DNA from: Typhlomys cinereus
Taxonomy: Eukaryota > Chordata > Mammalia > Rodentia > Platacanthomyidae
Assembly (NCBI GenBank): GCA_023101885.1
Contig: JALPQD010000006.1
Location: 11,857,085 to 11,921,084, forward strand
DNA: 64,000 nucleotides
Direction of reading: 5' to 3'
The position numbers were made by a program, and so were the translations under genes. The notes under the pieces were generated by a model that saw only the letters and a program-made list of their open reading frames with translations, was not told the origin of the DNA and did not search any database. This document shows, in pieces, positions 55,511 through 64,000 of this stretch. The first letter of the stretch is position 1; every line of letters begins with the position of its first letter.

Positions 55511-56289
55511 TAAAAGTCTCCATAACCTTTAGTGATTCCAACCATTTGAAAGGCCAAAGTCTTTCAACTGTAAGTGCCTACAAAATCAAAATGCAAGTAT
55601 ATACTTCTAATATATAGTGACATGAGTAAACATTCCTGTTCCAAAATGGAAAAATCAGAGCATAGCAAGAAATGATCATACCAAAGCAAAACAAAAATCT
55701 AGAAAAGCAAATATCAAATCCTGAAGGTCTGCATCTAACATGATGAAACTGGATGGGCTCCAAAAGGCTTGAATAGTCCCACCCTATCAGCTCTGTACCT
55801 GCAATACATAGGTCTCTCTCTCTCTAGAACCTGCTCAATACACATCTCACCTTGGTGGACATTCCACACTACTAGCATCTTCATTGCAATTTACGCTTTA
55901 TCTTCAGAAACTCACAAGGCCTCTCAAGGCCTCTTTGCAGATGCTACGACCCTGCCATACATTGCCTGATCTCAGCTGCCCACTATAACCCCCTCAATCG
56001 CACATCTTTCACATCTTCAAAGTCACTATCATATGGACAATGTTAGCAAGATCTGATACTCAAGTGCATCAGCTCCTGTCTGCTGACTCAGGAAACGTCT
56101 CTTAGGCAGTTACTTTCAAGGAACAAGAAGCCTCTTCCACCTTCTGTTACATTGTCACTTCAGACTCTCTCTTCCAAACAAGACTATGTTTTCATAAGTT
56201 GGAACCTTCAGTGATTATGCCAAGTAGTTTGTATTTTAGTCAATTCCAATTCAAAATTTAGACAATTTTGCAACCAAGATTTGCTATCA

Positions 56290-56833
56290 CATATGATAAA
56301 TAAGAAAGGATATTAAATTATATGAAGTCTTCAATTAAAAAACATAAAATGATATACTATGGAGTATTATTCTGTCATAAAAAACCTTGTCACTGAGAAA
56401 AGGCTAGATGGAACTATAAGATATGCTATTGAGCAAAATAAGACAGATATAGAAAAATAAATAATGCATGTTTTTGCATGTAAAAATAAAGCAAAAAAAA
56501 GACCTCAAAGTGGAAACAGGATCACGATTTTAAAAAAAGGGTGAACTATAAAGAAAAAGGTGCCAGGAAAGGGAAAGGGCAACACTGGAGAATAAGTGCA
56601 GAAAAAGAGAACCACAGATAAGCATAATCAAAACATTAATTTTTCCTGCTAATTTGTACAATCAATATTTGCTAATAATTAAAAATAAAACTAAAACCTT
56701 AAGAGCACAAAAGGGTGAAAGACACATAAGCAAAAAACATGGACAAAAATTAAAAATGATAAAGCTATGTTACTTACTAGTCCAAGAATATCAAGGATCA
56801 CTTTGAACATAAATGGTTCAAATGTACCACTTA
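56290..56833 (+). mobile_element. Old L1 ORF2-end and ORF-junction fragments
   Basis: ACTATGGAGTATTATTCTGTC and AAGGCTAGATGGAACT match L1 ORF2 3'-end phrases. Text near 56780-56830 resembles the region entering the endonuclease (TTGAACATAAATGGTTCAAA). Heavily diverged. Confidence 0.55.
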
Positions 56834-56849
56834 AGAGATAGATATTACA

Positions 56850-58483
56850 GGGATGAAATTAAAATGTCTAACAAATATCTTAAAAAATGCTCCACTTCTT
56901 TAGCCATCAGGGAAATGCAAATCAAAACTTCCCTGAGATATCATCTCACCCTGGTCAGGATGGCAAAAATCCACAATACAAACAACAACAAATGTTGGAG
57001 AGGATGTGGAGAGGGGAACTCTCCTACATTGCTGGTGGGAATACAGGCTCATACAGCCACTCTGGCGAGCCGTCTGGAGATTCTTAAAGAAATTAAAGAT
57101 TGAAATGCCATATGACCCTGCTATCCCACTTTTGGGAATAGCCCCCCATGCAGCAGAGGTTCACCTCGATAGCACAAGCACGACCATGTTCATAGCAGCA
57201 CTGTTTACAATAGCAAAGTCATGGAATCAACCAACCCAAATGTCCAACAGTTGACGAGTGGATAAGGAAACTGTGGTACATCTATACAATGGAGTATTAC
57301 TCAGCCATCAAAAGTGATTAATTACTGGAATTTGCCGGGAAATGGATGTCATCAGAAACAATTATATTAAGTGAAGTATCTCAAATCCAGAAAATTAAGC
57401 GCCATATGTACTCCCTAATAGGTGGCTCCTAGTACCAAACCCACCCAGCCCACCTTGAGACACTCAAAGATAAATCTATGTAATACCTACAATAATTGCA
57501 AGGATTATGAACAGGAGGGATGGGGTTGGAGGGCCACACCAGAAACAAGAAGAGAGGGGACCATGTTACAGCAGAGAAAATAGGCCTCCATCAAGGAATG
57601 CAAGTAAGTAATGTGACACCTGGTTAAGTTCACAGATGTTCGATCCTGATCATTTACAACTGAGGGGGTGTGATCTCACCAGAAGGGGAGGGCATATAGT
57701 CTGGCAGATAAAAAGTAACCATTTTGCAAATGGGTGATTGACCCCTCCTTCACTGTGGTTTCCTACTTTTATAACATCTACCTTTGAATGTGCTCTTATA
57801 ACAAGACTCGAGTTTAACAGCTTATTGTCTCTGGCCAGGGGGTGATATACAATGCCCATCAGGATGGAGTAAAGGGCATTGCAGGAGCAGCAAAACTGCA
57901 AAAGAAAATCAACAAACCATAATCCAGAACTTCAGAGACTCTATATCAACCACCTAGAACTAGGCCAGCCTAATCTCTCCCCATCCTGAAGCTCAGGGAA
58001 ATTTGCCGAAGAGGGGGCGGTAAGAGTGTAAGAGCAAAAGGATGGGAGAAGCAATGATTTGCAAGATACTCCACACAAGTTAGAGCCGAAGCAATCATAA
58101 TTGGACTTTGCATGCCCTGTGCAATGTCCAACACACTATTGATCTCACAAAGTCTAGCATCTGCTAAAGGCACCAAGATCCTTGAAGACAAGGGATTGAC
58201 AGCCACAGTAGTGTTCCTATGCTTAAGGGGAACACAGGAAAGGGTTCAGGGAAATGCCACTGGGTCCTTGTACATCATTGGAGAGGAGGGCCCAGAGGAG
58301 AGTCTGGCATGCACAATAAAGGACTCTCTGGGGATTGTGGGGGAGAGGCATTGGGGGATGGAGAGGGAGGAGTGAGAGGAGGGGGAGCAGGGGATTCGGG
58401 CGGAGGAGAAGGGAGGGAGGGAACTGGTGTACCTATTAAGTTTGTAAGAGCAGAAATAATAATAAAAAATGTTTAAAAAAAAG
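56850..58483 (+). mobile_element. 5'-truncated L1 (end of ORF2 plus 3' UTR)
   Basis: 1.6-kb insertion with target-site duplication AGAGATAGATATTACA at 56834-56849 and 58484-58499. It begins inside ORF2 (GGGATGAAATTAAAATGTCT matches 25741 onward in the full-length L1), includes the CWRGCG zinc knuckle, the WYIYTMEYYSAIK end and the full 3' UTR with purine tract (58330-58425). Frameshifts are few, so the insertion is relatively recent. Confidence 0.93.
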
Positions 58484-58559
58484 AGAGATAGATATTACAA
58501 AAGGCCAGATCTACTTCTACATTTTCTTTAATAAATTTACCTCAAATATAAAGACATTT

Positions 58560-59040
58560 GCAATTAAAAGGGAGGATAGAAGTGAAAGTATATTAACAAT
58601 AATCAAAAAGAAACAGGAACAACTATGTTAATTTTCAACAGAAGAAAGTTTAGAGCATGGAGTGTTATCAAAGATAAAAGATATAATAACATAATGCAAA
58701 ATGTATTGACTCTCCAAAAAGGCACAGAAATCTTTAATGCATATCTGTCTATGAATAGAGCACTAAAATTGTGACTCATGAAATTTATATAGGGAAAATC
58801 TATAGCCACATTATATTAAATAGGGAAAAATTTTAAATTTCAACTAAAATCAGGAACAAGACAAGGAGTCTGCTTTCTCCACTCTTAACTCAGGTACTGG
58901 AAGTCATAGCTGGAAGAATAAGACAAGGGAAGGAAACAAAAGGATATGAATATGAAAGAAGTCAAAGTATCCTTATTTGCAAAAAACCTAATCAATAAAT
59001 GAGTTTTTACCCAAAATATTCTGAATCAACAAATCACAGA
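58560..59040 (+). mobile_element. Old L1 reverse-transcriptase fragment
   Basis: Contains AGGAACAAGACAAGGAGTCTG, CAGGTACTGGAAGTCATAGC and TCCTTATTTGCAAAA, decayed forms of the RQGC...LEVLA and LFADD stretch of L1 ORF2. Frame is lost. Confidence 0.65.
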
Positions 59041-59049
59041 GATGTTGCA

Positions 59050-61140
59050 CAGCAATATTTATTGCACTGTTTTTTTTAAATAGCTAACTCATAGAATCAG
59101 CTAAGTGTCAATCAACAGAGGAACTGAAAAAGAATATATATTCTTGAGCTATAAAGGAAGGCAATGTATTTTTGCAGGAAAATAGATACAATTGCAGATT
59201 ATCATATTAAGTGAATTAAGTCAGTCTCAGAAACATTTCATATGCTTTCTCTCATTTGTAAATTCTAAATTTTATAAGAATACATAAAGCCATGTACATT
59301 CATTCATATATGTATTATGAATGTTATGAAATTATAAGTGAAGTTGCCTAGGGGAACAAAAGAAATCAACTAGATGAGAAGAGGGAAGAGTTCCACAGTG
59401 TGGGGAGGTGCTCGATATATTGTATACTTACATGAAAATGTTGTTATAAACCCCAGTGCCACATACAATGAATATGGACCATTAATAAAAATAAAACTTA
59501 AAAATATGCAGCTCAAAAACTAATAGAGCATCAAGGACAAACAGATGATGTACTAATTATACTTGGAGATTCACTATCCCTCTTATCAGAAATGGATAGA
59601 TTTTAGGGGCTGGAGAGGTGGCTCAGGGATTAAGCCTCTGCCTTGCAGGGAGAAGGTCCTGAGTTCGGATCCTAGACCCCACTTATAGACACCTGGCGGA
59701 AGCAGGGGCAGCCTGCTTTTCTGGTCCTGGTAGGGCAGAGCCTGTGAATCCTGGGGCAGAGTAAACAAGGAGGAGGTGGAGGCGTCCATGGTGGTTCCCG
59801 AATTCGCCGGAGGTTCTACACACACATGCACGCACACACACACACACACATGCACACGCACACGCACACGCACACACACATACACACGCACACGCACACA
59901 CACATACACACGCACACGCACACACACACACAATTGAATAAAAAAAAATTACAGAAATGGATAGATTCGGCAGTAATATAAACAGGAAGTATCTGGCTCA
60001 ACAAAGTCAAATGAAAATAATTAGCTTCTGTAGACTGCTTCTTATAATAGCAAAATACACTTCTGAGGTGTATGTATGGAACTTGTACCAAAAATAAACC
60101 ACATTCTAAGCCACAAAAAAGCCAGCAAACTTAAAAGAGTGAAAATCAGACAGTGTCTTTCCAAAGCCCACAGTGGAATTAAATCAGAAATCAGTAACAG
60201 AAAAGTATCTGGAAAATCCCAACATCTGACAATTATGCCACAATATTTAAATAACGTATCTCAGAAATGTACAAGTATTCTGAATTAAATGACAGTCAAC
60301 ATATGATTCTTTCTAAATTTGTGGGCAAGAATAAAAGTAAAACCTAAGTAAATTTATGCCATTAAATATTACATGAAAGGAGGGAGATGTAAGGTCAGTC
60401 ATGCAAATATAACTTTAAAATATGAAAATAAAATAAAAAATAAAAATTAGAGCATAAATCAGTGAAGTTGAGAAAAATCAACAAAATCTAAAGCTCATTT
60501 TATGAAAACAATAATGGAATTGATAAGCCACTAGCCAAATTAATTTTGAATGAAAGAAAGACTATTCAAGCTATCAGTATCTGAAATGAAAGAAGGAACA
60601 TCATTACAGATTTCATGGATACTAAAAAGATAATAAAGGAATATTGCTAACAACAGTATGCCAATTAGATGCCCTACATAAAACAGATCAATTCCTAGAA
60701 AGACACAATCTTCTAAGACTCACATAAGAAGTAATAGGCAATTTGAATAGACCTGTATCTATTAAAAAACTGAGTTAATAGTAATTTTCAAAAATAGAAG
60801 GCACCAGGACAAGATGTATTCACAGTAAATGCTGCCAAATGGTTAAGAAAGAAGTTATTCCAATTTCCTACCATCTCTTTCAGAACATAGAGGCAGAAGG
60901 AATACTATCTAACTGATTTTCTGAGACTGACATTGTATTGATAAAAAGAAAACTAAGAAAGGAACTTCACACTCACAGTTCTCATGAAAATTTTGCCTCT
61001 GGAAAATATTAATAGATCAAATCCAACAATGTAAGAAAAAGATTACATAATGATCAAGTAGGATTAATCTCAGGTATGTATGGCTGGTTTAACATTCGAA
61101 ATTATCACTCTTATTGAAAGTAAAGACAGTTTACTATAAT
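59050..61140 (+). mobile_element. Old L1 ORF2 remnants
   Basis: 59050-59500 is ORF2 3'-end material (AACTCATAGAATCAGC, TGCAGGAAAATAGATACA). 59500-60300 resembles the endonuclease part (HILSHKKASKLKRVKI, SGIKSEISNRK). 60480-61140 runs into reverse transcriptase (CACCAGGACAAGATG, ATCAAGTAGGATTAATC). The pieces are out of order and frame-broken. A young SINE sits inside at 59603-59951. Confidence 0.7.
59603..59951 (+). repeat. tRNA-headed SINE, young copy
   Basis: TTAGGGGCTGGAGAGGTGGC head, standard body, a (CA)n tail interspersed with CG to about 59932, and CAATTGAATAAAAAAAA. Duplication CAGAAATGGATAGATT at 59587-59602 and 59952-59967. Confidence 0.9.
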
Positions 61141-61399
61141 GAGTAAAAACCAAGAAACTGGTTCCTACACAACATGCTAGAATGAGTGCAGCACCGAAAT
61201 TAACATGAATTGAGAGTTAATGGAGTGAATCTAAGTCATGTTGTTGTAGACAGAATATTGTTCTGACATTGACAGGACAAGGGCTGAAAAAAAGGTAGAT
61301 CAAATCAGTGGAGTTAAAATTAGAATGCCAAACGGACACAAGCACTATAATCTCTAAATAATACTTAAGTTAGGGAGACGTGTATAAGGTGATCATGAA

Positions 61400-62290
61400 A
61401 CTCCATGGGCCAGATTTTAAACTGTGGGCTTCATCTAGCTCTGCTTGATGATCAATCCATGTCTTACATCCCTGACCAGCCGGTCAATGCCATCGTGAGT
61501 GGAAATTGACAATGTGAAGGTGAGAACTTAATCATGGACTTCTGCACCAGAGGTGGGATTGACTAACATCTTTCCCAGAATCCCTTCTTACAGATGGATA
61601 GGGCATTTACTTCAGCACAGGGTGTTTAAGGAAGACCCTGCTGAACTTACTGCGCTGTGGATCTGAGACACGATCTGTGGCTGTACATAGTCAGGCTCAG
61701 AAGCTGCTTTCCACGTGCTTGAAGGAGGCGGTGAACCAGCGGTTTCTGATTCCTGTCTGACACCTTTTTGTACAATGACACCATTTCCACGCTCTGTCTG
61801 GCGCTCTCTTCCCTTCTGTGTGCTGGGCCCCAGCTCAAAGGGATGGCAGCTGATCCCCAGGCCTGAGCCAGCCTTCCTGCCCGACCCCCTATAGTTCGAG
61901 GCCATAAGACCAGCTCTTTCCCATGGACACTGATGATGGGAAACAAGGAGCTAAGTGGTCCTTAGCTAGTTTGCAGTAACCATGAGCTCAGGCCCCAGAC
62001 TTAAGTAAGGTCTGGCAAACAGTAAGCATATTTCTGCAGATGGCCAAAGCTGGAAAATTGTCCTGATTTGCTCTGACCAAGAGCTCTGACCTATGTCAAC
62101 TCTCACTGTTCCCCCATCACGTTGGTTGCCCAGCCAGGGCTGGACCCACATATGCTATAGACACTGTGAAGGTCCATCATGTGGAAGCGGCATCCTCACG
62201 CGCCCAGAGTTTGCCACCTAACACAGAAGAGTTTCAAGACAGATACTTCAGGGAAGCTCTCAGGATTGCCACTTTACAACTTTGGGTTTA
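61400..62290. other. Unidentified GC-richer block
   Basis: Richer in GC and CpG than its AT-rich, L1-laden surroundings. Two overlapping minus frames of about 97-99 codons (61612-61946) run through it. One includes HPFELGPSTQKGRERQ and DYVQPQIVSQIHSAV; the other is its frame shadow. No family recognised and no clear splice sites or poly(A). It could be a decayed retrocopy, an LTR, or a regulatory or untranslated exon. Confidence 0.3.
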
Positions 62291-62319
62291 ATTTTTGTGG
62301 GTTTTTTTAAAATTATAAC

Positions 62320-62647
62320 TGTCATAGTTTGAAATGTGTCCCCCACAATCTCATGTGTTTGGCAAAGGTCATCGTACCTTGAGAGGTGGAGCCTGCTGGA
62401 GGGTGGCAGTCACAAGGGGTAGGCCTTGAGGTGGAATAGTTCCACCTTACCTTCAGGAGAAGTCTGCCTTTGCAGCAAGCAGTCTTACAGCTCTCAGCCA
62501 TGGCTGAGACCAGCCAGCCATGCCACCTCTACTTTGAAAGACTATATTTCCCCTCTGGAACCATAAACTGAATAAATCTCCTTTTCTCCCTTAAGTTGCT
62601 TGACTTTGGGTGCTCTCTCACAGCAACAGTTAAGAGTAACTGCTACA
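62320..62647 (+). repeat. Solo MaLR-type LTR
   Basis: Same LTR family as 34.5-37.0 kb, with TGTCATAGTTTGAAATGTG at the start and CTGCTACA at the end (TG...CA). Flanked by the 5-bp duplication ATAAC (62315-62319 and 62648-62652). Only one LTR and no interior, the product of LTR-LTR recombination. Confidence 0.85.
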
Positions 62648-62879
62648 ATAACTTTGAAAACAAAGTGTTTTATCTAAAAAAAAAAAAAAAAACAAAAACA
62701 ACTTCATGGGCCAAACCCAATATTCCCTCACTATCATTGTGAGCTCTGAAAGAGCAGGGACTTTCATTTTATTGTTTATTCTGCATCATTACTACCTGGA
62801 ATAGTAGCTTGCACAGCCCCCTGGTATGTGACTGCCTGTCACGTTTTATGGGAAAATGGGCTAAAAATAGGAACAGATT

Positions 62880-63310
62880 ATTGGAGGGAGGAACTGATGT
62901 ATCTCTTAATCACATGGAAAGATATTCAACATCATTTGTAGTAAGCAAGAGGAAAATCAAAGTTATATGAAATACCATTTCCTTTCTCTAATTCTGGTAA
63001 AATCCTATTAGTACAGTTGTGAAGACACAAGCATATGCTTATTGTAATGGTGAAAATAAAAAATTTACAACTTCAATGGGAGGAAATTTGTCAATATTTA
63101 GCAAAATTATTGATGCATTCTTCTTTTGACCTAGCAATCCTACTTCTAGGAATCTATCTCTTGGATACATGAAGAGTAAGAAAATAACACATGCATAAGG
63201 CTATTCTTTACAAGTGACCAGCTTATACTGTTCAGTGTAAGAAACATGATAGATGAAGATGAATATAATATACTACAATAATCTAAAATATGAGAAGAAT
63301 AAAAGTGTGC
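62880..63310 (+). mobile_element. Old L1 ORF2 3'-end fragment
   Basis: GGAAAGATATTCAACATCATTTG, ACAACTTCAATGGGAGG and GACCTAGCAATCCTACTTCTAGG are the usual L1 ORF2 end phrases, diverged and out of frame. Confidence 0.7.
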
Positions 63311-64000
63311 ATTTTCTGTCTTGCTTGTAATCTCAAAAATGAAAATATAAAATAGGAACGACAATAGAAATAAGATATTTCTGAATACATTCTATCTTGT
63401 AGATTTGGCTGAGGAGCTACATATTCATTTTATGTAATCACAAAACATTTAAATAATTTTTAAGTTATTGATAGGCCCTGTAACTGTAAGGCAAATAAAG
63501 TAAATGAACATAGTTGTGTGTAATTATTGGTAATTTTGCAATCATAACTATATACAGTAAACCTGTTTCAAGAAACTTTAAAAACATAATTTAACTGTGC
63601 ACTTCCAATTGACTATAATAGCAAAAAATAACTCTGAAAGTCTTAGCATTTGAAAATTAAATTGGTTGCAGTATTTAATATTATTTGTGAAGTGTGTATG
63701 TGCAATAGATAAACAGGGCAAAAGGAAAAATGCCCTGTGATTCTCCAACTAGAACCCAGAAGCAATTAAGCAATATTAGAAGTAACAGGCATGTGATACC
63801 TTTTGATAAGTTGTTGGTTGTAGGGGTTTCAAAGACCTCCAAACAGTACAGGCTTTTGCCATTGCCATTGGCTGCCATCCAGAAATTGACAGTAAGACTC
63901 TACTACTGAAAATGTAACACATGTGGATCATAGGACATTGACCAAAACACCAGCTAGAACTGGTCTGGAAGCTTGCTCCTTGCTGAATAGCTTACAAAGT
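63310..64000. other. Window end, nothing recognised
   Basis: AT-rich sequence without recognised repeats or exons. The missing copy B signal exon was looked for here on the minus strand and not found. Confidence 0.4.

Overview
The window is non-coding-rich rodent chromosomal DNA. Long introns with GT/AG junctions, B1-type SINEs, tRNA-headed SINEs ending in (CA)n, L1 elements with purine-rich 3' UTRs and MaLR-type LTRs all point to a rodent. The commonest SINE does not match the mouse or rat B2 body as I remember it, so a muroid or dipodoid rodent other than house mouse or rat is likely; the species is an inference only.

The only genes I can support are two tandem members of the CD200 receptor family (immunoglobulin superfamily), both on the minus strand. 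Copy B (tail exon at 45,044 up to exon 2 ending at 52,395) has V, C2, transmembrane, linker and cytoplasmic exons with the inhibitory NPLY tyrosine motif; it is CD200R1. Its signal-peptide exon was not found. Copy A (6,923-19,496) is complete in five exons. It has nearly the same V and C2 exons but a different membrane exon, with a lysine inside the transmembrane segment and a seven-residue tail, as in the DAP12-coupled activating CD200R-like receptors (mouse Cd200r4 type). Together they form an inhibitory/activating paired receptor set. A decayed third V exon (about 14,044-14,225) lies between exons 2 and 3 of copy A.

Region by region: 1-6.9 kb is repeats and unrecognised sequence downstream of copy A. 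6.9-19.5 kb is copy A, with SINEs, a minus-strand L1 3' UTR, old L1 pieces and an RPL23A retropseudogene in its introns. 19.8-29.1 kb holds a DNA-transposon-like repeat, a 6.3-kb full-length but mutated L1 bounded by a 15-bp target-site duplication, and an inverted pair of repeats. 29-45 kb is mobile-element territory, including a MaLR element with both LTRs, two L1 insertions with 5' inversion and several SINEs. 45.0-52.4 kb is copy B. 52.4-64 kb is repeats, a 1.6-kb truncated L1, old L1 ORF2 remnants, an unidentified GC-richer block near 61.4-62.2 kb and a solo LTR.

All positions were read by eye. No alignment or database search was run, and family names for repeats come from memory.
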